Assembly: GCA_029571495.1 (NCBI GenBank)
Contig: JAKPSO010000136.1
Coordinates: 1 to 6,764 of the forward strand
Origin: Pseudomonadota bacterium
Lineage (GTDB): Bacteria > Pseudomonadota > Gammaproteobacteria > Burkholderiales > Casimicrobiaceae
DNA: 6,764 bases
Reading direction: 5' to 3'
Shown piece after piece: positions 1 to 6,229 of this stretch. The notes below the pieces were generated by a model, which saw nothing but the letters and a program-made list of their open reading frames with translations, made no database searches and had not been told where the DNA came from. Every line of letters begins with the position of its first letter. Positions within the stretch are counted from its first letter, which is position 1. A program made the position numbers and the translations under genes.

Positions 1-534
1 ATTCAAATCCACGGCGGTTACGGGTACACGCGCGATTTTCCAGTGGAGCAGTACTGGCGCGACAATCGCCTCAACATGATTCACGAAGGCACGCACGGCA
101 TTCAAGCACTTGATTTACTTGGGCGCAAAGTGATCATGGACGGCGGCATGGGGCTGACCCTGCTGGCCACCAAAATGAACGACACCATCATGCGCGCGAT
201 GCATGTGCCGGATCTCACGGAACACGCGCAGGCGCTGGCCCGTGCGCTTCAACGCGTCGGTGCGGCAACGAAAGCAGCGTGGTCAACGGGCAATCCGACG
301 GAGGCGCTGGCGAACGCGACACCGTACTTACAGGCCTTTGGGCACACCGTGCTGGCGTGGATTTGGTTGGACGTGGTGCTGTCGCTTGGAGCGGAACCGA
401 GTAATTTCAACACCGGCAAGCGCGCTGCAATGCGATACTTCTTCCACTATGAATTGCCGAAGATTGATGCGTGGCTCTCTGTCGTGAGCGCGCGCGACCT
501 GACGTGTGCCAATGTACCTGTGGAGGCCTTTTAA
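1..534 (+). CDS. Acyl-CoA dehydrogenase, C-terminal part (5' end outside window)
   Basis: The reading frame is open from base 1 and ends at TAA 532-534, giving 177 visible residues of a flavoprotein that introduces a trans-2 double bond into acyl-CoA esters. The visible part begins QIHGGYGYTRDFPVEQYWRD, the classic end of the acyl-CoA dehydrogenase C-terminal helical domain. IHEGTHGIQ follows at visible residues 27-35; its Glu (residue 29, codon 85-87) is at the position of the catalytic base in the family's YEGT motif, with His instead of the usual Tyr before it. The roughly 140 residues after this motif are longer than in MCAD-type enzymes and fit the extra C-terminal domain (PF12806 type) of the ~590-residue class that includes DmdC. 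Substrate chain length cannot be told from this fragment. The stop overlaps the next start (TAATG), so the two genes are probably co-translated. The family is certain; the subclass is inferred. Confidence 0.93.
   Translation: MQIHGGYGYTRDFPVEQYWRDNRLNMIHEGTHGIQALDLLGRKVIMDGGMGLTLLATKMNDTIMRAMHVPDLTEHAQALARALQRVGAATKAAWSTGNPTEALANATPYLQAFGHTVLAWIWLDVVLSLGAEPSNFNTGKRAAMRYFFHYELPKIDAWLSVVSARDLTCANVPVEAF
522..526 (+). promoter_or_regulatory. Shine-Dalgarno of the 51-aa membrane protein
   Basis: GGAGG lies inside the last codons of the acyl-CoA dehydrogenase gene, 7 bases before the ATG at 534. Its presence supports independent as well as coupled initiation of the small gene. Confidence 0.65.
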
Positions 535-689
535 TGAAACGTGACGATATTTTGCGTGGCATCGGCGCGGTGCTGATGTTTGCGGGCGGCTTTGCAGGCG
601 CGCAGAGCATGGCGTGGGGCTGGACGACAGCGATCATTGGCTGCGGCATCATGCTGCTCGTCCTTTGGCTGCAAAATCGCAACAAGTAG
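534..689 (+). CDS. Small two-helix inner-membrane protein, 51 aa, unknown function
   Basis: The start at 534 is chosen because GGAGG (522-526) lies 7 bases before this ATG and because the ATG shares one base with the upstream stop (TAATG). Longer versions in this frame would run far back inside the dehydrogenase gene. The protein has a charged N-terminus (MKRDD), a first hydrophobic segment at about residues 6-26 rich in Gly and Ala (MFAGGFAGA), a short turn, a second segment at about 29-46, and a basic tail (QNRNK). A tight helical hairpin in the inner membrane with both ends in the cytoplasm is the simplest topology, given the positive charges at both ends. I do not recognise a family. Coupling to an acyl-CoA dehydrogenase hints at a membrane-associated accessory role, but this is inference only. 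Confidence 0.75.
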   Translation: MKRDDILRGIGAVLMFAGGFAGAQSMAWGWTTAIIGCGIMLLVLWLQNRNK

Positions 690-697
690 CGCTATGT

Positions 698-752
698 CGT
701 AGTGCAGGCACTGCCCGCCTTAGGCACGACGGCGGGCAATGCCCGCATTACA
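698..752 (+). repeat. REPIN-like inverted pair of palindromic repeats
   Basis: Bases 698-719 and 731-752 are inverted copies that can pair at 18 of 22 positions around an 11-base loop (720-730); the innermost 8 bp (TGCCCGCC/GGCGGGCA) are perfect. Each arm is also nearly palindromic by itself; the right arm contains GCGGGCA-A-TGCCCGC at 732-746. The left arm carries GTAG at 699-702 just outside the hairpin, the tetranucleotide typical of REP sequences mobilised by RAYT (TnpA-REP) transposases. It fills most of the gap between the membrane protein and the SDR. It is not followed by a T tract, so it is not a standard terminator, though the folded RNA could stabilise or partly terminate the upstream message. 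Confidence 0.7.
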
Positions 753-760
753 AAAAATAC

Positions 761-766
761 AGGAGG
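761..766 (+). promoter_or_regulatory. Strong Shine-Dalgarno deciding the SDR start
   Basis: AGGAGG ends 5 bases before the ATG at 772. It settles the start against an in-frame non-ATG codon at 739 that would place translation inside the repeat at 698-752. Confidence 0.8.
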
Positions 767-771
767 ACTCA

Positions 772-1569
772 ATGGCTACACGTAACGTAAAAAACCTTTT
801 CGATCTGACCGGCAAACGAGCGCTGATTACCGGCGGTTCGCGCGGCTTGGGTTTGCAGATTGCGCATGCCTTGGGCGAAGCGGGCGCGACGGTGCTTGTG
901 TCCGCACGAAAACAAGACGAGCTGGACGCGGCCGTCGCGGAACTCACAGCAGCGGGCATTAAGGCATCGGCCATCGCTGCAGATTGCGGCAGTGCAGAAG
1001 GCGCACAAGCGCTCGCTGCTGCGGCACTGAAGCAATTGGGCGATGTCGACATCCTCGTCAACAACGCTGGCGCAAGCTGGGGTGCCCCGGCCGAGGATCA
1101 TCCGATCGAGGCGTGGGACAAGGTCATGAATCTGAACATCCGCGGCATCTTCGTGCTCACGCAAGCCATCGGCAAAGCAAGCATGATTCCGCGTAAGACC
1201 GGCAGCATCATAAGCGTCGCATCCATCGCTGGCCTTGGTGGGAATCCTCCGTTCATGAAGACGATTGCGTACAACACGTCAAAGGCCGCGGTGATCAACT
1301 TCACCAAAACACTCGCCGCCGAATGGGGCCATTACGGCATTCGCGTGAACGCGTTGGCACCGGGTTTTTTCCCGAGCAAGATGACCAAGGGCTTGTTGAC
1401 GCAGGCCGGTGGCGCGGACGTGATCGCGAAGCATGCGCCGCTACAACGGATCGGCGACGACGAAGACTTGAAAGGCGCGGCGCTGCTCTTTGCGTCGGAC
1501 GCCGGCAAACACATCACGGGACAAACGCTCGCGGTTGACGGCGGCGTGTCGATCATTGCGGGCGGCTGA
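772..1569 (+). CDS. SDR-family oxidoreductase, FabG/RhlG-like, probably NADP(H)-dependent
   Basis: A 265-residue classical short-chain dehydrogenase that interconverts a hydroxyl and a carbonyl group with a nicotinamide cofactor in the cytoplasm. The ATG at 772 is chosen because AGGAGG (761-766) sits 5 bases before it. Visible motifs are TGGSRGLG (20-27, dinucleotide binding), R46 after the second beta strand (favours NADP(H) over NAD(H)), NNAG (97-100), N122, S151, and Y167-x3-K171, completing the Asn-Ser-Tyr-Lys tetrad. The Ser-Tyr interval is 16 rather than the usual 13, from a small insertion (around PPFMKT) in the substrate loop. NALAPGFFPSKM after the active site and the C-terminal TGQTLAVDGG are typical of FabG-like and RhlG-like enzymes. 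Substrate unknown; 3-oxoacyl or hydroxyacyl-type compounds are plausible given the acyl-CoA dehydrogenase upstream and enone reductase downstream. Both flanking gaps hold palindromic repeats. Confidence 0.93.
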   Translation: MATRNVKNLFDLTGKRALITGGSRGLGLQIAHALGEAGATVLVSARKQDELDAAVAELTAAGIKASAIAADCGSAEGAQALAAAALKQLGDVDILVNNAGASWGAPAEDHPIEAWDKVMNLNIRGIFVLTQAIGKASMIPRKTGSIISVASIAGLGGNPPFMKTIAYNTSKAAVINFTKTLAAEWGHYGIRVNALAPGFFPSKMTKGLLTQAGGADVIAKHAPLQRIGDDEDLKGAALLFASDAGKHITGQTLAVDGGVSIIAGG

Positions 1570-1590
1570 AATTCGGTGAGCAGTGAATTT

Positions 1591-1678
1591 CGTCATCCCG
1601 GCGTAGGCCGGGATCCGAGCGCCAAGGCGAATGATCGATCCAACGCCCGCATGGACCCCGGCCTTCGCCGGGGCGACG
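1591..1678 (+). repeat. Pair of inverted GC-rich palindromic repeats (intergenic REP/BIME-like element)
   Basis: Arm 1 (1591-1616) and arm 2 (1653-1678) are inverted copies matching at 22 of 26 positions. Arm 1 alone folds as ATCCCGGC-GTAG-GCCGGGAT (1595-1614, perfect 8-bp stem). Arm 2 folds as CCCCGGC-CTTC-GCCGGGG (1656-1673, perfect 7-bp stem). The 36-base middle carries no obvious motif. This type of sequence (GTCATCCCGGC..GCCGGGATCC and its inverse) is a familiar dispersed intergenic element in many proteobacteria. It differs in sequence from the element at 698-752. The element fills most of the 146-base gap between the SDR and curA-like genes and has no following T tract, so it is more likely an RNA stability or attenuation element than a full terminator. 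Confidence 0.8.
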
Positions 1679-1715
1679 AGTGAAATAAAACGACCCCTAT
1701 TCCTTTGGACAAAAC

Positions 1716-2723
1716 ATGAACAACCAACGCATCGTCCTCGCCTCGCGCCCGGCCGCAGAGCCTACGACCGCAAATTTTCGTCTTGAAGAAGTAGCCCTTG
1801 CGCCGCTCGAAGACGGCCAGGTGCGCGTGAAGCATCACTACCTTTCGCTCGACCCGTACATGCGCGGTCGCATGAACGACGCGAAGAGTTATGCGCAACC
1901 GCAGCCGTTGAACGAGACGATGATTGGCGGAACGGTCGGCGAGGTCGTCGAATCGCGCAACGCGAAGTTTGCCGTTGGTGACAAAGTCGTCGGCATGGGC
2001 GGCTGGCAGCAGTACTCGACTGCCAGCGGTCAGGCCGACATTCGCAGAGTCGACACCACGCACATTCCGCTCTCGGCATACCTCGGAAGCGTGGGCATGC
2101 CGGGCATGACCGCGTGGTACGGCCTCATGAAAATATGCGAACCGAAAGCGGGCGAGACGGTGTGCGTTGACGCGGCTTCCGGCGCGGTGGGCTCTGTCGT
2201 GGGGCAGCTCGCGAAGCTCAAAGGCATGCACGTAGTCGGCATCGCCGGCGGCGTTGAAAAGTGTGCTTACGTGAAGAACGAATTGGGCTTTGACGACTGC
2301 ATTGACTACAAGGCGTTTCCCGACCCGAAAGCGTTTTACAACGCACTCAAAGTTGTGACGCCGCGCGGCATTGATTGCCACTTTGAAAACGTGGGCGGTA
2401 CGATTATGGATGCCGTGATGCTTCGAATGAATGCGTTCGGGCGCGTGGCGATGTGCGGCATGATTTCGGGCTACAACGGCGCGCCGATTCCGATGATGGC
2501 GCCGCAGTTAATTCTGCAATCGCGTCTGAAGTTTGAAGGCTTCATCGTGAGTGAGCACATGGATTTGTGGCCACAGGGCTTGGCTGAACTCGGCGGTTAC
2601 GTTGCTTCGGGCAAGATCAAATTCCGCGAGTCGATTGCCGACGGGCTTGCTAACGCGCCGCAATCGTTCCTTGATTTGCTCAAGGGCAAAAACTTCGGCA
2701 AGCAGTTGGTGAAATTGGTATGA
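1716..2723 (+). CDS. NADP-dependent double-bond reductase, CurA / leukotriene B4 12-hydroxydehydrogenase family
   Basis: A 335-residue zinc-independent medium-chain reductase that uses NADPH to saturate the double bond of alpha,beta-unsaturated ketones and aldehydes; E. coli CurA (curcumin reductase) and mammalian PTGR1 belong to the same family. The N-terminal GroES-like domain (PF16884 type) has LSLDPYMRGRM at 43-53. GMPGMTAWYGL (127-137) marks the hinge, and AASGAVGS (153-160) is the Rossmann cofactor loop. The lysine in GGVEKC (K182) is placed like the residue contacting the NADP 2'-phosphate in PTGR1. DCHFENVGG follows at 220-228. No zinc ligand pattern is present. The start at 1716 gives the normal family N-terminus; the ribosome site is weak (only GGA at 1707-1709). 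The end overlaps the next SDR by ATGA, so the two are translationally coupled. Family assignment is firm; the physiological enone is unknown. Confidence 0.94.
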   Translation: MNNQRIVLASRPAAEPTTANFRLEEVALAPLEDGQVRVKHHYLSLDPYMRGRMNDAKSYAQPQPLNETMIGGTVGEVVESRNAKFAVGDKVVGMGGWQQYSTASGQADIRRVDTTHIPLSAYLGSVGMPGMTAWYGLMKICEPKAGETVCVDAASGAVGSVVGQLAKLKGMHVVGIAGGVEKCAYVKNELGFDDCIDYKAFPDPKAFYNALKVVTPRGIDCHFENVGGTIMDAVMLRMNAFGRVAMCGMISGYNGAPIPMMAPQLILQSRLKFEGFIVSEHMDLWPQGLAELGGYVASGKIKFRESIADGLANAPQSFLDLLKGKNFGKQLVKLV

Positions 2724-3625
2724 GTGGTGCGGTGAAAACGCTGGTGATCACCGGCGCGGCGTCGGGCTTTGGTTTGGAGTTTGCGCGTCTCGGCGCGTCG
2801 CGCGGTTACAACATCGTGATGGCGGATGTGGAGCAAGGCGCGCTCGACGTGGCCGCAGCGGAGATTGCGGCGACTGGCGCGCAGGTGTTGGCGCAGCGTG
2901 TTGATGTGTCGAAACACGAGCAGATTGATGCGTTGGCTGCCGCGACCCAGGCACGATTCGGCGCGCCGCATTGGGTCTTCAACAACGCGGGCGTTGGCTC
3001 CGGCGGGCTCGTGTGGGAAAACACGTTGAAGGACTGGGACTGGGTGCTAGGTGTCAATCTGATGGGCGTCGTCTACGGTGTGAAGGCATTCACGCCGATG
3101 ATGCTCGCACGGGCCAAGACCGAGCCGGACTACCGTGGATGCATCGTGAACACGGCGTCGATGGCGGGCATCTTGAACGCGCCAACCATGGGTGTCTACA
3201 ACGTGTCGAAGCACGCGGTCGTATCGCTCACGGAAACGCTCTACCAAGATTTGAAGCTCGTGAGCGATCAAGTCACGGCCTCCGTGTTGTGCCCGTATTT
3301 CGTGGCAACGGCCATCGCGAACTCGCATCGCAATCGGCCACAAGACCTGAAGAACGACGAAGGGCCGACTCTGTCGCAACTCGTCGCCCAGGCGCAGACT
3401 AGCAAGGCCGTGAGCTCCGGAAAAGTGACCGCACCGATGATCGCTGAGCGAGTATTCGCCGCGATTGAGTCCGATCAGTTCTACATTTTTAGTCACCCGC
3501 ACGCGCTCGGCAACGCGCGCACGCGCATGGAAGACATTCTCGAAATCCGCAACCCAACGGACCCGTTCGCGGAGCGCCCCGACATCGGCGTGATGCTCAA
3601 AGCGAAGTTGCGCGGGACCGAATAG
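2720..3625 (+). CDS. SDR-family oxidoreductase, probably NAD(H)-dependent
   Basis: A 301-residue classical SDR, longer than the ~250-residue core because of a C-terminal extension. Motifs are TGAASGFG (11-18), NNAG (88-91), N113, S147 and Y160-x3-K164 with the normal 13-residue Ser-Tyr spacing. An acidic residue, D36, ends the second beta strand (VMADVEQ), which points to NAD(H), unlike the Arg in the SDR at 772-1569. The C-terminal part contains a conserved-looking AERVFAAIESDQFYIFSHP segment, seen in long SDRs annotated generically as SDR or glucose-1-dehydrogenase-like. The start is fixed by the ATGA overlap with the upstream reductase, with no strong Shine-Dalgarno of its own, so expression probably depends on coupling. 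A natural reading is that this enzyme makes or uses a carbonyl compound handled by the coupled enone reductase; the substrate is not identifiable. Confidence 0.93.
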   Translation: MSGAVKTLVITGAASGFGLEFARLGASRGYNIVMADVEQGALDVAAAEIAATGAQVLAQRVDVSKHEQIDALAAATQARFGAPHWVFNNAGVGSGGLVWENTLKDWDWVLGVNLMGVVYGVKAFTPMMLARAKTEPDYRGCIVNTASMAGILNAPTMGVYNVSKHAVVSLTETLYQDLKLVSDQVTASVLCPYFVATAIANSHRNRPQDLKNDEGPTLSQLVAQAQTSKAVSSGKVTAPMIAERVFAAIESDQFYIFSHPHALGNARTRMEDILEIRNPTDPFAERPDIGVMLKAKLRGTE

Positions 3626-3636
3626 GGCGAGCGACG

Positions 3637-4047
3637 TTGGTGCCGCAGTCATGCCCGTGTGGATCGGGAAAAGCGTACGACGGGTGTTGCGGCCGCTACC
3701 ACGCCGGAGCCTTGCATCTCGCGGCTCCCACGCCGGAGGCGCTCATGCGCTCGCGCTACAGCGCTTATGTGTTGGAGCTGCGGCAATACCTGCTCGACAC
3801 TTGGCACGAACGTACGCGTCCGGCGCAGATGGAGCGCTTCGATTCCGGCGTGAAGTGGCTCGGCCTCACGGTGAAGCGTGCGTGGACCACGAGCGAATCG
3901 GAGGGGTTTGTTGAATTTGTCGCACGCAATCGCCCACCCGGCGGCGGTGCGGCGCAACGCTTGCAGGAACTGAGTCGCTTTGCGCGCGATGAATCGACGC
4001 AGGGGCGGTGGCAATACGTCGACGCGGTGGACGCCGGGGAACAATAG
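3637..4047 (+). CDS. YchJ-family (UPF0225) protein with one N-terminal SEC-C zinc motif
   Basis: A 136-residue protein (135 if started at GTG) of the YchJ/UPF0225 family, whose function is not well established. The N-terminal SEC-C motif has C6-x-C8 and C17-C18 within CPCGSGKAYDGCC, a zinc-binding pattern also found at the C-terminus of SecA. The family core follows: MRSRYSAYV at 37-45, DTWHERTRP, WLGLTV at 74-79, FVEFVARN, then ELSRF and WQYVDA near the end, forming an NTF2-like fold in known relatives. E. coli YchJ has a second C-terminal SEC-C motif that is absent here. No ATG precedes the cysteine motif in frame: the candidates are TTG 3637 or GTG 3640. AGGG at 3624-3627 is 9 bases before the TTG, so TTG is slightly preferred. 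The gene lies 11 bases after the SDR and is probably co-transcribed. Confidence 0.9.
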   Translation: MVPQSCPCGSGKAYDGCCGRYHAGALHLAAPTPEALMRSRYSAYVLELRQYLLDTWHERTRPAQMERFDSGVKWLGLTVKRAWTTSESEGFVEFVARNRPPGGGAAQRLQELSRFARDESTQGRWQYVDAVDAGEQ

Positions 4048-4214
4048 GCATGAGTCGTGGTGACAGCTTTTTGCCGCTATCGACCACCAGACGGTCGTTT
4101 CAGGTGTTTTGTCGCTGAACTCGACAATCAGGTAGGAAACGCGCTAACGCCGCGCAACGGTCGTTGTAACGAAAAAGTTGTTACGCCGCCAGTCAACCGC
4201 ACAACGTCGCCCCG
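4048..4214. other. Convergent intergenic region with weak hairpins only
   Basis: Two convergent genes end here. Visible structures are CGACC-7 nt-GGTCG (4081-4097) followed by a poor T run, GTAAC-9 nt-GTTAC (4166-4184), and the near-palindrome CAACG-GT-CGTTG (4155-4166). The 9-mer ACGGTCGTT occurs at 4091-4099 and again at 4157-4165. None of these is a convincing intrinsic terminator for either strand. A 22-codon ATG frame at 4050-4118 has no recognisable similarity. I see no gene here. Confidence 0.6.
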
Positions 4215-5315
4215 TTACTGTCCAGGCGCGTACTTCTCCATCCATTTGCGGTCAATCGAATCTTTCCAGCGCCACGCCCATTCGCCGTCTGCGGACAAGC
4301 CGCTGCGCACGGCGACCGCTCGCTTTTCGCCGAGCGTGATGAGACTCAAGGCTTGGCTGCTGTGGCGGTAGCTTTGCAGCGCTTGCCCACGCGCGATGGC
4401 CAACAGGTTGTGCGCAAGGATCGGGCCTTGGCGAACCGCGAAAACGCCAGCTTTCGGCACACTGAGTCCTTCAATTTGCGCGCAATCACCTGCCGCGAAA
4501 ATGTTCGGATGCGTTTTGCATTGCAGCTGCCGGTTTACTGGAATGCTCTCCGCGGGAATGCCAGTGATGATTGTTTTGTTGAGGAGCGGCGCCGCGCCGT
4601 ACCCCGTCGCCAAAATGGTGAGTTGCGTATCGATCTGCTCACCGGACTGTAGACGCAGCCGCGTGGGATCGACTTGTTGCACGCGCGAGTTTTCGCGAAG
4701 CGTGACGTTCAATCGTTTGCAGGCATGACGCGCCGCGCGCCGCACGCGTGACGGAAAATCTTTGAGGAGCGGTGTGGCCGACACGATCGCAATGCGGCGA
4801 TTCGTCGCGCCACGCCAGCGATAGGCCAGCGCCAAAGCCACCTCAACCGCGGTTGCACCGCCGCCCACGACGCGCACCGTGAGCGCGCCGGTGCGTACGC
4901 TTTCAAACTCGGTGATGGCATTGAGCAACGGATCAAAGGGCTTCGCGGCAACGATGTACGCGCCGGGCGCGGCTGGTAGCTCGCGAGTGACGCTGCCGAC
5001 ATCAACGGAGAGCAGATCGAAGCGATGACGTTCGCCGAGCCCCGTTTCTATGCGCTGCGTTTCGGCGTTGATGGACAGCACGGGTGTTTGAAAGAACCGT
5101 ACGCGGGCGCGTTGGCAGAGCGCCCAGAGGTTGATCTTGGCGTCGCTGGGCTCGTAGTGGCCTGCGATAACGCCGGGAAGCATGGCCGAGTACCAGACGC
5201 TCGGGCTCGGATCGAACAGGGCCACATCAATGTCAGTGGGCGGGTTGAGCGCAAGTTGCCGCAACACCTCGACGTGGGCGTGTCCGCCCCCCACCAACAC
5301 CAACACTCGCTTCAT
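4215..5315 (-). CDS. FAD-dependent pyridine nucleotide oxidoreductase, SelD-N-terminal-domain-like (NDH-2-like)
   Basis: A 366-residue flavoprotein with two Rossmann folds. GGGHAH (9-14) binds FAD; GGGATAVEVALALA (151-164) binds NAD(P)H; ATGY (236-239) and IFAAGDCAQIEG (272-283) are the C-terminal FAD signature. The segment WYSAMLPGVIAGHYEP, the LSVDVGS near residue 102, and the WRWKDSIDRKWM end match the family described as N-terminal to SelD (TIGR03169 type), which occurs alone or fused in front of selenophosphate synthase. No CxxC or CxxxxC redox pair is visible (cysteines at 67, 199, 266, 278 are scattered), so it should pass electrons to a quinone or another acceptor rather than work as a disulfide reductase. 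The ATG at 5315 is chosen over a 20-residue longer form because AGAGGA lies 6 bases before it and it overlaps the prmB stop as ATGA. Whether it has any link to selenium here is unknown. Confidence 0.9.
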   Translation of the reverse strand: MKRVLVLVGGGHAHVEVLRQLALNPPTDIDVALFDPSPSVWYSAMLPGVIAGHYEPSDAKINLWALCQRARVRFFQTPVLSINAETQRIETGLGERHRFDLLSVDVGSVTRELPAAPGAYIVAAKPFDPLLNAITEFESVRTGALTVRVVGGGATAVEVALALAYRWRGATNRRIAIVSATPLLKDFPSRVRRAARHACKRLNVTLRENSRVQQVDPTRLRLQSGEQIDTQLTILATGYGAAPLLNKTIITGIPAESIPVNRQLQCKTHPNIFAAGDCAQIEGLSVPKAGVFAVRQGPILAHNLLAIARGQALQSYRHSSQALSLITLGEKRAVAVRSGLSADGEWAWRWKDSIDRKWMEKYAPGQ

Positions 5316-6229
5316 GCAAGGTCCTCTGCACGTAACAAGAACACACCACCATCGCTTGCTTCCGTAGCGAGCCACACAAACGGCAGCGCCGGGAACGCGG
5401 CCTCCACGATATCGCGGTTGTGCCCCATATCGACGACGAGATAACCTCCGGGATTGAGGTGCGATTTAGCGTCCTTCAGCATGCGGCGCAGAACATCGTT
5501 GCCATCGTCACCCGCGGCAAGCGCGAGCGTGGGTTCGTGGCGAAATTCGTCGGGCAACGCGGCCATGCTCTCCGCGGTCACGTACGGCGGGTTGCTGATG
5601 ATGAGATCAAACTTCTGCTTACCGACGCCAGCGAACAAATCGCCTTGCACAACTTCGATATCGTCGTCGAAGCCGTGCAGCGACACGTTGCCTCGCGCGA
5701 CGTCGAGCGCGTCTGCCGAAATATCGCTCGCGGTGATGTCGGCATTCGGAAAAGCGTGCGCGGCGAGGATCGCCAAACAGCCTGAGCCTGTGCACAAGTC
5801 CAGCACGCTGTCGATCGCTTCCGCGTCTTCGATCCAATCGGCGAGGCTGGTTTCAAGTAATTCGCCGATGAACGAACGCGGGATCAACACGCGTTCATCG
5901 ACACTGAAGCGAAGTCCCATTTGCTCAACAAAACCTAGGACGTAGGCCGTGGGCACGTGTTCGACCACGCGCCGCCGCAACGCGTTGAACACGTGCTTGC
6001 GCTCAAAGCCGGTCAGCGCGAAGTTTTTCATTTGCTCAAAACTATCGAGCGGCAAATTGAGCGCGCCGAGCACAAGAAACACGGCGTCTTCGCCAGCGTC
6101 GAAGGTGCCCTGCCCAAAGCGGGCGTCGGCGCGCACTAGCGAACTCACGCAGAAGCGCCACCAATCGCCAATGGTCGCCAACTCCTGTGGGATGGCGTTG
6201 GGAAAGGTAAGAGGTTGCAATGCGGTCAT
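5312..6229 (-). CDS. prmB: Ribosomal protein L3 N5-glutamine methyltransferase PrmB
   Basis: A 305-residue class I SAM-dependent methyltransferase that methylates the side-chain amide of a glutamine in ribosomal protein L3 during 50S assembly. The N-terminal helical domain (DWWRFCVSSLVRADARFGQGT, around 22-42) and LPLD (59-62) resemble E. coli PrmB rather than PrmC. FSVDERVLIPRSFIGELL (108-125) is the PrmB linker. The SAM-binding loop DLCTGSGC is at 144-151, the acidic SASD-type strand end ASDIS at 167-171, and the catalytic NPPY at 213-216, followed by PDEFRHEPTLALAAGDDG. Length is normal. The start at 6229 has no Shine-Dalgarno; the preceding 25 bases are pyrimidine-rich on this strand. It overlaps the stop of a small upstream ORF (ATGA), so translation is probably reinitiation-driven. 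Its own stop overlaps the oxidoreductase start in the same way. Confidence 0.95.
   Translation of the reverse strand: MTALQPLTFPNAIPQELATIGDWWRFCVSSLVRADARFGQGTFDAGEDAVFLVLGALNLPLDSFEQMKNFALTGFERKHVFNALRRRVVEHVPTAYVLGFVEQMGLRFSVDERVLIPRSFIGELLETSLADWIEDAEAIDSVLDLCTGSGCLAILAAHAFPNADITASDISADALDVARGNVSLHGFDDDIEVVQGDLFAGVGKQKFDLIISNPPYVTAESMAALPDEFRHEPTLALAAGDDGNDVLRRMLKDAKSHLNPGGYLVVDMGHNRDIVEAAFPALPFVWLATEASDGGVFLLRAEDLA

Noticed and set aside
1591..1678. Insertion sequence ends
   Set aside because: The inverted arms enclose only 36 bases with no transposase and no target duplication; an intergenic palindromic repeat explains it better.
1593..2381. 262-codon minus-strand open frame across the repeat and the enone reductase
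   Set aside because: It lies antisense to a clearly identified reductase, has no family resemblance, and its last residues are only the translation of the palindromic repeat at 1591-1678.
3047..3652. 201-codon minus-strand open frame
   Set aside because: Antisense to the second SDR, His/Arg/Val-rich composition typical of a shadow of a GC-rich gene, no recognisable motif.
4081..4110. Possible rho-independent terminator
   Set aside because: The stem is 5 bp with a 7-base loop and the following T run is interrupted, so it is below what I would call a terminator.
4050..4118. 22-codon ATG frame directly after the YchJ stop
   Set aside because: GGGGA lies 9 bases before it, but it is too short to judge and no similarity is recognised; kept only as part of the intergenic description.
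4057..4371. 104-codon plus-strand frame beginning in the convergent gap
   Set aside because: Most of it is antisense to the conserved C-terminus of the flavoprotein; start has no good ribosome site.
5316..5375. 20-residue N-terminal extension of the flavoprotein
   Set aside because: The extension would run well into the end of prmB and precede the conserved GGGHAH fold; AGAGGA and the ATGA overlap support the start at 5315.
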